From: HK1 sp965215295
GTDB taxonomy: Bacteria > Pseudomonadota > Gammaproteobacteria > HK1
DNA: 64,000 bases
Direction: 5' to 3'
NCBI GenBank assembly: GCA_965215295.1
Contig: OZ244045.1
Location: 2,604,001 to 2,668,000, forward strand
This document shows positions 1 to 10,095 of this stretch, piece by piece. Under the pieces are notes generated by a model, which made no database searches, had not been told where the DNA came from, and saw only the letters and a list, made by a program, of their open reading frames with translations. The position numbers and the translations under genes were made by a program. Position 1 is the first letter of the stretch. Each line of letters starts with the position of its first letter.

Positions 1-1166
1 GTCGACCGGCGCGATGGCAGCGAAAGCGCCAGGGCGAGGCCCACCGCGACCATCACGGCGAGACCTGAAAAGGCGTAGGCGTAGCTGCCGGTGAGGTCGA
101 AGACCCGGCCCGCCATGGTCGGTCCGATCGCGGCGCCGAGGGTGCCGAAGAACAGGATGCTCCCGAAGGTCGCGCCGTGGGCGCGAGTGCCGAAGAACTC
201 GGCCACCGTCGGCGAAACGACGGTGAAGAACCCGCCATGCCCGAAGCCGTACACCGCGACGGCCGCGAACACCAGCCAACGGGTCTCGGCCGCCAGCAAC
301 GAGAGCAGGCCGGCGAGCAACGGCACGAAGCAGAGCACGTAGGCGTTCCTCCCGCCGATCCGGTCGACCAGGGCGCCGACCGTCAACCGGCCGACGATGC
401 TGGACCCGCCGATCACGGTCAGCAGGGCCGCCGCCGTTGCGCGGGTCATGCCGAGGTCCATGCCGTGCACCGCGACGTGCAACGGCACGGTCATCAGGGC
501 GGGGAAGAACAGGAACTGGATCGCGCACAGCGTCCAGAAGACGCGGCTGCGCCGGACATCGGCGGGCTCCCGGCCCGAGGGCCCGGAGGGCCGGCCGGGC
601 GCATGGCTCTTCGGCGGGGCCGTCATGGAAACCGCGGCGACCAGCAGGAGCGCGGTCCCCGCGCAGCCCAGCGCCAGCGCCGCGTGGCGCCAGCCCACCC
701 AGGCCATCAGCAGCGCGGCCAGCAACGGCAACACCATCTGGCCGGCCGCGGTTCCGACCTTCACGACGCCGGTCATCATCCCGCGCCTGCGCCCGAACCA
801 GCGCGCGATGGTCGAGAGGGTCACGACGTCGTGGGTGCTCAGGCCCAGCCCGATGCAGATCCCGAAGAGGGCGACGAGCTGCCAGGGCTCGTCGACGATC
901 GAGATGAGCGCGTACCCCGCTCCGTACAGCACTCCCGTCGCGCCGAGGACCACCGTCGGTCCGAACCTGTCACTGAGGCGGCCGGCGAACCAGGCGAACA
1001 GCCCCATGACCAGAAAGGCCAGTGAAGCGCTCCCCGAGAGGATCGTCCGCGACCAGCCGAGCTCCGCTTCGAGCACGTCGAAGAACAGTCCGACCGAGAA
1101 CAGCAGACCCACGATCGTGAACTGCGTCAGGCAGGCGCCGAAGACGACCGGATATCGCGGATCCAT
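1..1166 (-). CDS. MFS transporter, 3' end cut by window edge
   Basis: Inner-membrane secondary transporter of the major facilitator superfamily. Reading the reverse strand from ATG at 1166 gives an uninterrupted frame to the window edge with repeated hydrophobic helices. An early DRFG element follows the second/third helix, and a basic cytoplasmic loop (about residues 190-210, RRSR) separates the two six-helix halves. The start is chosen because GGAAAGG lies six bases upstream; a second ATG two codons earlier has no room for a ribosome site. The overall look resembles the oxalate/formate antiporter-like MFS group. It is the last visible gene of the leftward transporter/methyltransferase cluster, separated from the methyltransferase by a tandem-repeat array. 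The substrate is unknown; import or export of a methylated amine or its product is an inference. The C-terminus lies outside the window. Confidence 0.8.
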   Translation of the reverse strand, partial: MDPRYPVVFGACLTQFTIVGLLFSVGLFFDVLEAELGWSRTILSGSASLAFLVMGLFAWFAGRLSDRFGPTVVLGATGVLYGAGYALISIVDEPWQLVALFGICIGLGLSTHDVVTLSTIARWFGRRRGMMTGVVKVGTAAGQMVLPLLAALLMAWVGWRHAALALGCAGTALLLVAAVSMTAPPKSHAPGRPSGPSGREPADVRRSRVFWTLCAIQFLFFPALMTVPLHVAVHGMDLGMTRATAAALLTVIGGSSIVGRLTVGALVDRIGGRNAYVLCFVPLLAGLLSLLAAETRWLVFAAVAVYGFGHGGFFTVVSPTVAEFFGTRAHGATFGSILFFGTLGAAIGPTMAGRVFDLTGSYAYAFSGLAVMVAVGLALALSLPSRRS

Positions 1167-1272
1167 TGGCATCCTTTCCGAAGACGGCGCCGCCGGGGCC
1201 GGGACGACCGCCGGCCGATACTACCCGCGGGGCCCGGGCAACAGGCACGCCCCCCGCAACGAGCCGGCCCGC

Positions 1273-1477
1273 CGCCGGCCGGTCACGGTGTTCCCGCCAG
1301 CCCCGCCCACCACCGCCGGCCGGTCATGGTGTTCCCGCCGGCCCCGCCCACCACCGCCGGCCGGTCATGGTGTTCCCGCCGGCCCCGCCCACCGCCGCCG
1401 GCCGGTCACGGTGTTCCCGCCGGCCCCGGCCACCACCGCCGGCCGGTCACGGTGTTCCCGCCGGCCCCGGCCACCGC
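1273..1477. repeat. 41-bp tandem repeat, five copies
   Basis: Five head-to-tail copies of a 41-bp unit begin CGCCGGCCGGTCA and differ at only a few positions. The array starts about 100 bp upstream of the MFS start and ends 7 bp before the stop codon of the methyltransferase gene. Each unit holds CCGGCCGG-type self-complementary runs, so transcripts could form serial hairpins. The unit is not a multiple of three and there are no spacers, so it is neither coding nor CRISPR. It fills most of the 318-bp gap between the two genes. Confidence 0.9.
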
Positions 1478-1484
1478 CGCCGGC

Positions 1485-3011
1485 TCAGCTCACCGGCGCG
1501 GCGCCGCCTTCCTCGACCCGGCGCGCAATGAAGGCGTCGATGGATTCGACCGTGCCGGGGTCCACCACCGGCGGCTCGAACCGCGCCAGCGCCTGCTGCC
1601 AGAGCTCGTGCGCGCGCTCGGTGGCGGTGCGCCCGCCCGCCTCCCGCCACTGGCCGAAGTTCGACCAGTCCGAGACATAGGGTGCGTAGAAGGCCGTCCT
1701 GTACCGCTCCATCGTGTGCCGCGCGCCGAAGAAGTGCCCGCCCGAGCCGACCTCGCGCAGGGCCTCGAGCGCCAGCTCGCCGTCATCCCAGCGCACCGGC
1801 TGCATCAGCTCCGCCATGTGCCGGAGCTGCTCGATGTCGAGGATGAACTTCTCGTAGGAGGCGCTGAGCCCACCCTCCAGCCAGCCCGCGGCGTGGATCA
1901 CGATGTTGGCGCCGCCGGTCAGTGCGCCCCACAGCGACATCTGCGTCTCCCAGATCGCCTGCGCGTCGGGGGCGTTGGACACGCACGACGCCGAGGACCG
2001 CCACGGCAGCCCGATCAGGCGCGCGAGCTGGCCCGTGCCCCAGCACGCCCGTACGTACTCGGGGGTGCCGAACGCGGGCGCCCCGGACTTCATGTCGACG
2101 TTCGAGGTGAAGCCGCCATAGACCACCGGCGCCCCGGGCCGGACCGTCTGGGTCAGCACCAGGCCCGCCAGCATCTCGGCATGCTGCTGGACCAGCGCCC
2201 CCGGAATCGTCACCGGCGCCATGGCTCCGGAGAGCGTGAAGGGGGTGATGATGGAGATCTGGCCGGCGCGGGCGAAGTCGATCAGCCCCTGGCACATCGG
2301 AGTGTCGAGGATCAGCGGGGAGTTGGTGTTGATCACGGTGTAGGTGTGGGGCCGGGCCCGGAACGCGGCGTCGTCGAGGCCATGGCGCAGGCGCAGGATC
2401 TCGAATGCGTCCGCAACCTGTCCGGCGCCGCGGGCGTAGACGAAGGTGGGCTTGTCGGAATCCAGCACCTGGACCCGCATCATCCGCAGATGGCGCAGGT
2501 CGGGCGCGATGTCCTGCGGCTCGACCGAGGGCCCGGTCATGTGGACCACGTCGAACGTCTGGGCCAGGCGCACGAAGTTGCGGAAATCCTCGAAGGTGCC
2601 CGGGCGCTTGCCGCGGGCGGTGTCCATGGCGTAGGGCGGGCCGCCGACGGGGGTGAACTGGGTGCTGCGTCCTCCGATGCGGAGCGTGCGGGCGCTACCG
2701 GTCAGGGTGAACTCCGGCGGAGACGAGGCAATGGCCGCCTCGACCATCTCGCGCCCGAAGCGGATCTGCTGCCCGGACACCGCCGCGCCGGCGTGCGCCA
2801 GGAGGTCCCGGGCTCCGCCATGGTTCACCTGGACGCCCAGCTCCTGCAGCACGGTGAGGGCCGAGGCGTGGATGTCGGCGATCCGGTCGTCGGACCAGCC
2901 CCTGGCCAGCGGGAAGGGGCTGGTCAGGTGGTGGTAGTCGACCGGGCGGACCGGCGGGGCGACCGGGCCGTCCCCGCTTCGACGCCGGCGTGGCCGGGTT
3001 CGTTCGTCCAT
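1485..3011 (-). CDS. MttB-family (COG5598) methylamine:corrinoid methyltransferase, non-pyrrolysine type
   Basis: Member of the trimethylamine methyltransferase superfamily, whose TIM-barrel enzymes move a methyl group from a quaternary or tertiary amine to a corrinoid protein. The 508-residue product has the family's typical features: an N-terminal region beginning HHLTSPFP, a glycine/alanine-rich core (GGANIVIHAAGWLEGG) and a C-terminal GGHFFGARHTMERYRTAFY segment. The frame is read through with no internal amber codon, so it is not the pyrrolysine enzyme. The glycine betaine enzyme MtgB is the best-known relative of this type. The ATG at 3011 has GGGGAG seven bases upstream; a GTG at 3038 is possible. 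It lies directly downstream of livF in the same direction, which suggests that the transporter brings in its substrate. No corrinoid protein or reductive activase gene is visible nearby. Substrate unknown. Confidence 0.85.
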   Translation of the reverse strand: MDERTRPRRRRSGDGPVAPPVRPVDYHHLTSPFPLARGWSDDRIADIHASALTVLQELGVQVNHGGARDLLAHAGAAVSGQQIRFGREMVEAAIASSPPEFTLTGSARTLRIGGRSTQFTPVGGPPYAMDTARGKRPGTFEDFRNFVRLAQTFDVVHMTGPSVEPQDIAPDLRHLRMMRVQVLDSDKPTFVYARGAGQVADAFEILRLRHGLDDAAFRARPHTYTVINTNSPLILDTPMCQGLIDFARAGQISIITPFTLSGAMAPVTIPGALVQQHAEMLAGLVLTQTVRPGAPVVYGGFTSNVDMKSGAPAFGTPEYVRACWGTGQLARLIGLPWRSSASCVSNAPDAQAIWETQMSLWGALTGGANIVIHAAGWLEGGLSASYEKFILDIEQLRHMAELMQPVRWDDGELALEALREVGSGGHFFGARHTMERYRTAFYAPYVSDWSNFGQWREAGGRTATERAHELWQQALARFEPPVVDPGTVESIDAFIARRVEEGGAAPVS

Positions 3012-3155
3012 GTCCTGGCTCCCCGGATGTCGTGCCACGGCTCGCCCGACGCTTCTCCGGAACGACGGTGCGCAACGATCCGGGCGACGGGATTCGGACC
3101 GTGCGCTCGCCGGTGGCGGCTTCCAATACTACCGGCCGCTCGGCCGGCGGGGGGG

Positions 3156-3863
<708 letters not shown>

Positions 3864-3912
3864 GGGTCACGGCTCCATCGTTCGGGCGCGGCGCCGTGTG
3901 GCGTCCCGGGGA

Positions 3913-4671
3913 TCAGGCGGCATTGGTCGCGGCCCCGAGATACGCCTCGATCACTTCCGGATGGCGGCGCACCTCTTCCGGCGTCCCCTCGGTGAGCAGC
4001 TTGCCGAAGTTGAGCACCGTGATCCGGTCGCACAGTCCCATCACCGCCTGCATGTCGTGCTCCACCAGCAGCAGCGTCACCCCGCGGTCGCGCACCTTGC
4101 GCGCGGTCTCCATCATCTGCCGGGTCTCTTCGGGGTTCATGCCGGTGAAGGGCTCGTCGAGCAGGAGCAGCTTCGGGTCCGCGGCGAACGCCACCGCGAC
4201 CCCCAGGGCACGCTGCAAGCCGTGGGGCAGGCTCATGGCGGGATCGTCCCCGCGCTCGCCCAGCCCGAAGAAATCCAGGATCGCGAGCGCCTTGTCCCGC
4301 GCCGCGGCCTCCCGGCGCCGGTCCGCTCCGACCAGGGCCCGCAACGGACCGATGCGAGCGTGCAGGTGACAGCCCACGAGCACGTTCTCCATGACCGAGA
4401 GTTCCTGGAACAGCGTGGTGGCCTGAAACGTCCTCACCAGGCCGCGGGCCGCGATGGCGCTCGTGCGCATCCCGGAGATGTCCTCGCCCCGGAACAGCAC
4501 CTTGCCGGCGCTCGGCGGGTAGAAGCCGCTGATCACGTTGAACGTGGTGGTCTTTCCCGCGCCGTTCGGTCCGACGAGGCCCCGGATCTCGCTTTCTCCG
4601 ACCGAGAAGGAGAGATCGGAAACGGCGACCAGGCCGCCGAAGCTGCGGGAGAGGTTCCGGATTTCAAGCAT
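3913..4671 (-). CDS. livG: LivG-type ABC transporter ATPase
   Basis: Second ATPase of the same HAAT-type importer, pairing with LivF. The 252-residue product carries Walker A GPNGAGKTT at residues 34-42, the LivG-style signature LPHGLQR in place of LSGGQ (usual for this subfamily), and Walker B LLLLDEP followed by FTGMNPEET. It starts at ATG 4671. A gap of about 185 bp separates it from livM upstream; no gene or clear terminator is seen in that gap, so cotranscription is assumed. Confidence 0.92.
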   Translation of the reverse strand: MLEIRNLSRSFGGLVAVSDLSFSVGESEIRGLVGPNGAGKTTTFNVISGFYPPSAGKVLFRGEDISGMRTSAIAARGLVRTFQATTLFQELSVMENVLVGCHLHARIGPLRALVGADRRREAAARDKALAILDFFGLGERGDDPAMSLPHGLQRALGVAVAFAADPKLLLLDEPFTGMNPEETRQMMETARKVRDRGVTLLLVEHDMQAVMGLCDRITVLNFGKLLTEGTPEEVRRHPEVIEAYLGAATNAA

Positions 4672-4856
4672 CGCTACGGTCGGCGTCGAACGGGCCGGGC
4701 TCCATTTCCGTCAGTGCGAACCTGCCTCGGCTACAGGCCTCGCGCGCACCCGACGGCTCCGGCAATCGCGACACCGCGCCGAAGCAGGCGCTCGGGAGTG
4801 AAGTCGGCTCGCGGAACCGATCGGGGCCGCTCGCGGCCGGCGCCGCGGGGGCGCGA

Positions 4857-5858
4857 TCAACAGGCCCGGCCATGGCTTCGCTCCCGGGCCCGCGCAAGCG
4901 CCCGCTGCAACTTCGGACCCAGGCTCTCGAGCCCGTCGGGAAGGAACAGGATGGATGCAATCAGAATGGCGCCGTAGATCAGCGGACGCGCCTGGTCCAC
5001 TCCCAGCTCGCGCAGCACGATCTCGTTGATGACGGTCAACACCGCCACCCCGAGGATCGGGCCGTAGATGGTGGCGGTTCCTCCCACGATGACCCAGACC
5101 AGCACGTAGACCATGAATTCCACGTCGAACTGGTTCGGGTTCACGGTGCCGAGGTAGTGCGCGAGCAGGGCGCCGGCCAGCCCCGCGAAGAACGAGGCGA
5201 TGACGAAGGCCAGGGTCCGGTACCGGCGGGTGTCGACGCCCACCGCCTCCGCCAGCTTGTCCTGCCAGTGGATGGCGTGGAAGGTGAGGCCGATCCGCGA
5301 CTTCTCCAGCCGGTAGAGGACGACGAGGGAGATGGAGACGACGACGAGGCACAGGTAGTAGTAGTTGACGGGCTCGAAGAACACCACCTGGAGGCCGCCT
5401 ATCTCGATGTCGGGCACCGAGGGAATGAGCTTGATGCCCTTCGGCCCGCCGAACGGCTCGCGGAACCGCTTCCAGCACAGCCGGATGATCTCGCCGGCCG
5501 CGAACGACCCGATGAGGAAGTAGAACGCCTTCATCCGCAGCAGCGGAAAGCTCAGGACGTAGGCGGTCAGAGCCGCGATGCCGGCGCCCAGCAGCATCGC
5601 CGGCGGGACCGGAACGCCCAGCCGCTTCGCGAGCAGCGTGCTCGCGTAGGCGCCGACCCCCATGATGACCACGTGAGCGAGCGACCACTCCCCGGTCAGG
5701 GTCAGCAGCCGGTAGCTCACCACCACCAGGACGTTGATGACGAGAAAGACCGCGACCTCTTTCTGCGAGAAGCTGAGCAGGTGGGGCAGCACCACGAGAA
5801 CCGCGTAGACCGCCGCAAGCGTCGCCCAGAACCTCCAGCCGTGGGTGGCGCTGCGCAC
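4857..5858 (-). CDS. livM: LivM-type ABC transporter permease
   Basis: Inner-membrane permease of the HAAT-type importer, 333 residues. It has eight to ten hydrophobic helices and the LivM-specific stretch GEWSLAHVVIMGVGAYASTLLAKRLG, with the helix that follows it, near residues 50-80. A second permease hallmark, DTRRYRTLAFVIASFFAGLAGAL, lies around residues 205-230. The start is GTG at 5858, 25 bp after the livH stop, which fits a tight operon. The C-terminal tail is arginine-rich. Confidence 0.9.
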   Translation of the reverse strand: MRSATHGWRFWATLAAVYAVLVVLPHLLSFSQKEVAVFLVINVLVVVSYRLLTLTGEWSLAHVVIMGVGAYASTLLAKRLGVPVPPAMLLGAGIAALTAYVLSFPLLRMKAFYFLIGSFAAGEIIRLCWKRFREPFGGPKGIKLIPSVPDIEIGGLQVVFFEPVNYYYLCLVVVSISLVVLYRLEKSRIGLTFHAIHWQDKLAEAVGVDTRRYRTLAFVIASFFAGLAGALLAHYLGTVNPNQFDVEFMVYVLVWVIVGGTATIYGPILGVAVLTVINEIVLRELGVDQARPLIYGAILIASILFLPDGLESLGPKLQRALARARERSHGRAC

Positions 5859-5883
5859 GGGCGGTCGTCTCCGCGGCCCGGGC

Positions 5884-6759
5884 TCAGGCCCGGTCCCGGA
5901 CCCCGAGCAGGCCCGTGGGCCGCACGATGAGCACCACCAGCATCAGCAGCAGGCCGACGATGTCGGCGACGACTCCGTCGTAGAACGTGGTCACGAAGGT
6001 GTGCACGAATCCGTAGAGGATCGCAGCCACCACCGCGCCTTCCAGACTGCCGAGTCCGCCGACGATGGTGACGATGAAGGCGGTGACGATCACCGAATGG
6101 CCCATGTAGGGATAGGTGCGGACCAGGGGCGCCGCAAGGGCGCCGGCAACCCCCGCCATGGCCGCGGCGATGCACATGGCGAGGCGCGCGGACTGGGTGA
6201 TCGAGATCCCTTGCAGCGCGGCGGCTTCCGGATCCTGCGCGCAGGCCCGGAGTGCCCAGCCGAAGCGCGTGCGGCGCAGGAATACCCAGAGCGCGCCCAG
6301 CACGACGACCGCGCCGATGATGACCCAGAGACGCTGGAGGGCGACCACCACGCCGGAAATACCGAACAGATTGAACGTCGTCTGGGTCGACGGCGCGATG
6401 TGCTCCATGCGCACCCCGAAGCCCATCGCCACCGCCGCCTGGAGCATCAGCAGCAGCCCGATGGAGACGATCAGCCCGGCCAGGGGATTGTCCCGCACCG
6501 GCCGGAACAGGGTGCGCTCCATCGCGATCCCGAGCGCGCCGACGAAGACCAGCCCGAGCATCACGGCGAGGAAGTAGGGGTACGACTGGTCCGCGTACGC
6601 GAACACCACGCAATAGGCGCCGAGCATGAACAGCTCGCCGTGGGCGAAGTTGACGACGCCCATGACGCCGAAGATCAGCATGAGCCCCACCGCGATCAGC
6701 GCCATGAAGCTCGCGGCGTAGACGGCGTTGACGCAGGTCTGTAGCAGCAGCTCGATCAT
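5884..6759 (-). CDS. livH: LivH-type ABC transporter permease
   Basis: Partner permease of LivM, 291 residues and highly hydrophobic. It carries the LivH signature ALIAVGLMLIFGVMGVVNFAHGE near residues 20-45 and SLEGAVVAAILYG near residue 235. Starts at ATG 6759, 153 bp after the stop of the substrate-binding protein gene. The four transporter genes and the binding protein make a complete importer in the order binding protein, H, M, G, F. Confidence 0.9.
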   Translation of the reverse strand: MIELLLQTCVNAVYAASFMALIAVGLMLIFGVMGVVNFAHGELFMLGAYCVVFAYADQSYPYFLAVMLGLVFVGALGIAMERTLFRPVRDNPLAGLIVSIGLLLMLQAAVAMGFGVRMEHIAPSTQTTFNLFGISGVVVALQRLWVIIGAVVVLGALWVFLRRTRFGWALRACAQDPEAAALQGISITQSARLAMCIAAAMAGVAGALAAPLVRTYPYMGHSVIVTAFIVTIVGGLGSLEGAVVAAILYGFVHTFVTTFYDGVVADIVGLLLMLVVLIVRPTGLLGVRDRA

Positions 6760-6912
6760 CGGGTCGGACAGTGCCCTGCTCGATGGAAACGCCGGTGGGA
6801 AACGCCGGTGGGAACGCCGCCGGCCACGGCCCCGGAGACGAACGGTCGGAGGGGCGGGGCCGCCCCTCCGATTTCAGTCCGACGAACGTGCGATCGGGCC
6901 GGCCGATCCGCC

Positions 6913-8205
6913 TCAGCGCTGGTGGTACATCTCGCCCATCGCGGTGAAGTGCTTCACCAGCAGATCACCGTGCATGGCCCACCACTCGGGGATGTTGCGG
7001 AACTCCTTGATGACGGCCTTGCCGTTCTCGATCACCACCACCGGCCAGTTGCCGACCAGCGCGTTGTCGATCCCGAACAGCTCCTTGCCCCACCAGCTCG
7101 CGTCTCCGAAGGCGTGCTTGCCGGTGCCGCCCTGCTTCATGCCGGCCAGCACGTCCTGGGGCTCCACGCTGCCGGTCCGCTGGGCGCCCTGCACCCAGAG
7201 ATCCATGATCGACGCGTACTCCCACGACACCGCGCCCCACTCGCCGGGCCAGCGCTTGCTGTACTCGGCGTAGAACTCCCCCGGGGCGGCGAAGTTGATC
7301 CCCTCCTGATTGAGCGCCGGATCGTCGAAGTCGGGGAACTGGAAGATGAAGCCTTCCATGAACTCCTTGGACGTCTTCTCGACGATCTTCTCGTAGAAGT
7401 CCGCGGTACAGGAGATGATCTTGCCCTTGAAGCCCTGCTGGTACGCCTGCTCGCACAGCGGATGCACGTAGTCCGCATAGGCAGTGTCGAGGCACAGGAT
7501 GTCCGGGTTCTTCGCCAGCATCGACGTCATCACCGGCGCGAAGTCGGTGGTCGAGAGATCGAAGAAGACGGTGTCGAGGACGTCGATCCCGTGCGCCTCG
7601 AAAGCCGCGAGGTAGGTCGCCACCGAGGGCCGGCCCAGGGCGTCGTCCTGCGCGCAGATCACGGCCGACTTCAGATCGGGCATCTGATCGGCGAGCCACC
7701 ACACGCCGGTGACGTTGTAGATGGGATGGACTTCGCAGGGCGCGATCAGGGTCTTGGTGTCCGGCGACAGATCGCTCGGAAGCAGGGTGGACACCAGCAT
7801 CCCCGACTTGTTGGCGATGGGCTGCACCGCCGGCCAGGTGTCGCCGCCCAGCATCATGATGAACTTGACATCGTCCTCGAAGATGAGCTTCGTGGCGCCG
7901 GCGCGCGCCTTCTCGGGCGCGTACTCGTTGTCGTAGGAGACGAACTCGAAGGTGCAGGTGTCGTCCCCGATCTTCACCCCGCCGGCGGCGTTCACCTTCT
8001 CGGCCCAGATCTCGCATCCGTACAGGCCCGGCAGACCCCAGGCCGCGACCTCGCCGGTCAGGGGCGCGAGAAATCCGATCTTCACGGTCTTGGTGGCAGC
8101 GGCGGCGGTCGAAGGAACCAGACCGCCGGCAAGGGCCGCGCCGGCCGCCGTCGTACCGAGGAAAGTGCGCCTGCCTATCCTCTTCTGAAATAGCTGTTTC
8201 GCCAT
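6913..8205 (-). CDS. Twin-arginine substrate-binding protein of the LIV-type importer
   Basis: Periplasmic binding protein of the Peripla_BP_6 (LivK/UrtA-like) family, 430 residues, first gene of the leftward cluster. The N-terminus reads MAKQLFQKRIGRRTFLG followed by an alanine-rich hydrophobic stretch, a twin-arginine signal peptide cleaved near AAAA about residue 35. The mature chain begins KTVKIGFLAPLTGEVAAWG, the family's first strand and ligand loop. The start is ATG 8205 because AGGAG sits about nine bases upstream; a longer frame to 8289 lacks this site. Tat export implies folding in the cytoplasm before transport, which is uncommon though known for this family. The ligand is not predictable from sequence; the neighbouring MttB-family gene suggests a quaternary or tertiary amine. 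Confidence 0.88.
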   Translation of the reverse strand: MAKQLFQKRIGRRTFLGTTAAGAALAGGLVPSTAAAATKTVKIGFLAPLTGEVAAWGLPGLYGCEIWAEKVNAAGGVKIGDDTCTFEFVSYDNEYAPEKARAGATKLIFEDDVKFIMMLGGDTWPAVQPIANKSGMLVSTLLPSDLSPDTKTLIAPCEVHPIYNVTGVWWLADQMPDLKSAVICAQDDALGRPSVATYLAAFEAHGIDVLDTVFFDLSTTDFAPVMTSMLAKNPDILCLDTAYADYVHPLCEQAYQQGFKGKIISCTADFYEKIVEKTSKEFMEGFIFQFPDFDDPALNQEGINFAAPGEFYAEYSKRWPGEWGAVSWEYASIMDLWVQGAQRTGSVEPQDVLAGMKQGGTGKHAFGDASWWGKELFGIDNALVGNWPVVVIENGKAVIKEFRNIPEWWAMHGDLLVKHFTAMGEMYHQR

Positions 8206-8676
8206 CGGCCTTCTCCTCGTGGTCGGGTAGTGAGCATCGTTGTCGTCGTTCTGCGGACGCATCCCTTCGAGATATGCTCCAGGCTCCATCCGAAACGCAG
8301 GTTCGCGGAATCCGCAACGAAAAGCGTGTGCGAGAACCGTCGAACTACCGTTACCGTACCACTTCTGGATCGATCATCAAGCAGGAAATGGACCAAAAAT
8401 GCACCAACCCTCGCCCCGTACATGACCAATTGCGCTCTCCGGGGGTAATATCGGGAGCGTTCGCGCAGCGCACCGGCTCGCGACACGTCTCTCGGGCTCG
8501 AAGGGCCGTGCCCGATGGCCGGTGCGTCGGGGCCGCGGGTGCATGTTCCGGGCCCGCGACGACGCAGCGCCGGCGCACCGACCCCGGCGGCGACGGCCCC
8601 GGCAGGATTCGACGCCCTGTGCGAGCTGTGATACTCACCGAATCGACTTTTCAGAAGATTGGACAGGGAGCGAGCG
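8206..8676. promoter_or_regulatory. Divergent promoter region between the transporter cluster and tmm
   Basis: A 471-bp non-coding stretch separates the leftward binding-protein gene from rightward tmm and must hold both promoters. It includes a locally AT-richer patch (about 8330-8450) in otherwise GC-rich DNA and a short perfect palindrome GCGGAATCCGC near 8306-8316 that could be an operator. Neither promoter could be assigned with confidence, and no riboswitch was recognised. Confidence 0.4.
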
Positions 8677-10017
8677 ATGAACAAACGTGTGGCCATCATC
8701 GGGGCGGGGCCCTGCGGTCTTTCGCAGCTTCGCGCCTTTCAGCGGGCGCGGAACGGGGGCGCGGACATTCCGGAGCTGGTGTGCTTCGAGAGACAGTCCG
8801 ACTGGGGCGGCCTGTGGCACTACACTTGGCGGACCGGCCTCGACGAGCACGGCGAGCCCGTGCACTGCAGCATGTACCGGTACCTGTGGACCAACGGACC
8901 GAAGGAGTGCCTGGAGTTCGGGGACTACTCGTTCGAAGAGCACTTCGGGAAGCCCATCCCGTCCTTCCCTCCCTACGCGGTCCTCAACAACTACATCCTC
9001 GGCCGGGCGGAGAAGTCGGACGTGCGCAAGTACGTGAGGTTCGATACCGCGGTGCGGGACGTCCGGTACTCCGAGGCGACCGGCCGGTTCTCGGTGCGCT
9101 CGACGGACCTGAACGAGCAGACGGACCGGGAGGAGGAGTTCGATCACGTCGTCGTGGCGATCGGCCACTTCTCGGTCCCGAACGTGCCGAGCTTCGAGGG
9201 CATCGACCGCTTCCCCGGCCGGGTGCTGCACGCCCACGACTTCCGGGACGCCCTCGAGTTCAAGGGCAAGCGGCTGCTCATCGTCGGCAGCAGCTACTCC
9301 GCCGAGGACATCGCGCTGCAGAACCTGAAGTACGGCGCCGCGTCGGTCACCTGCACGTACCGGACGGGCGCGATGGGGTTCAAGTGGCCGGAAGGCATCG
9401 AGGAGCTGCCCCTGGTGACGAAGTTCGAAGGCAACACCGCGCACTTCGGCGACGGCAGCACGCGCGAGATCGACGCGATCATCCTCTGCACCGGCTACCG
9501 GCACCACTTCCCGTTCCTGGAGGACTCCCTGCGGCTGCGGACCGGCAACCGGCTGTGGCCGCCGAACCTCTACAAGGGCGTGATCTGGATGGACAACCCG
9601 AAGCTCGCCTACCTCGGCATGCAGGACCAGTACTACACCTTCAGCATGTTCGACGCCCAAGCCTGGTACGTCCGGGACGTCATCCTCGGCCGGATCGAGC
9701 TGCCTTCGCGCGGGGAGATGGAGAAGGACGTGGCCGAGTGGCAGGCGCGCGAGGAGGCCCTTCGGAACCCGATCGACGACATCGACTTCCAGACCGCCTA
9801 CTGCAAGGACCTCGCCGCCGCGACCGACTACGACATGGACTGGGACGTCCAGTGCGACAACTTCAAGCACTGGGAGCACCACAAGGACGAGGACATCGCG
9901 ACCTATCGCGACCACTCGCATCCGTCGCCGGTCACGGGCGTGCGGGCGCCGGTGCACCACACGAAGTGGTGGGAGGCCCTCGACGACACGCTCGAGACCT
10001 TCATGGACACGAAGTAG
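8677..10017 (+). CDS. tmm: Trimethylamine monooxygenase (flavin-containing)
   Basis: FAD- and NADPH-dependent cytoplasmic enzyme that oxidises trimethylamine to trimethylamine N-oxide. The 446-residue product has the FAD motif GAGPCG at residues 9-14, the FMO fingerprint FPGRVLHAHDF at 179-189 and the NADPH site GSSYSAED at 204-211. The stretch from WGGLWHYTWRTGLDE through CSMYRYLW to YSFEEHFGK is nearly identical in character to bacterial Tmm proteins as I remember them, making this more specific than a generic FMO. The ATG at 8677 follows GGGAG; a TTG six codons earlier is less likely. It diverges from the methyltransferase/transporter cluster, so both branches of trimethylamine handling sit together. 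Confidence 0.9.
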   Translation: MNKRVAIIGAGPCGLSQLRAFQRARNGGADIPELVCFERQSDWGGLWHYTWRTGLDEHGEPVHCSMYRYLWTNGPKECLEFGDYSFEEHFGKPIPSFPPYAVLNNYILGRAEKSDVRKYVRFDTAVRDVRYSEATGRFSVRSTDLNEQTDREEEFDHVVVAIGHFSVPNVPSFEGIDRFPGRVLHAHDFRDALEFKGKRLLIVGSSYSAEDIALQNLKYGAASVTCTYRTGAMGFKWPEGIEELPLVTKFEGNTAHFGDGSTREIDAIILCTGYRHHFPFLEDSLRLRTGNRLWPPNLYKGVIWMDNPKLAYLGMQDQYYTFSMFDAQAWYVRDVILGRIELPSRGEMEKDVAEWQAREEALRNPIDDIDFQTAYCKDLAAATDYDMDWDVQCDNFKHWEHHKDEDIATYRDHSHPSPVTGVRAPVHHTKWWEALDDTLETFMDTK

Positions 10018-10095
10018 CCCGGCTCCGCGCGGGGCTCGGTGCACCCTCCGGGCCCCGCGTTCCTCGGGATCTTCGGCCTGCCGCGTCGCGGCCAT

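Noticed and set aside
1273..1477. Possible CRISPR array
   Set aside because: The 41-bp units are directly abutting with no unique spacers and no cas genes nearby.
1485..3011. Pyrrolysine-containing MttB
   Set aside because: No in-frame amber codon interrupts the gene; it belongs to the non-pyrrolysine branch.
8305..8318. Palindrome GCGGAATCCGC as a specific regulator site
   Set aside because: Short GC-rich palindromes are frequent here and no regulator gene is adjacent; mentioned only as a possibility.
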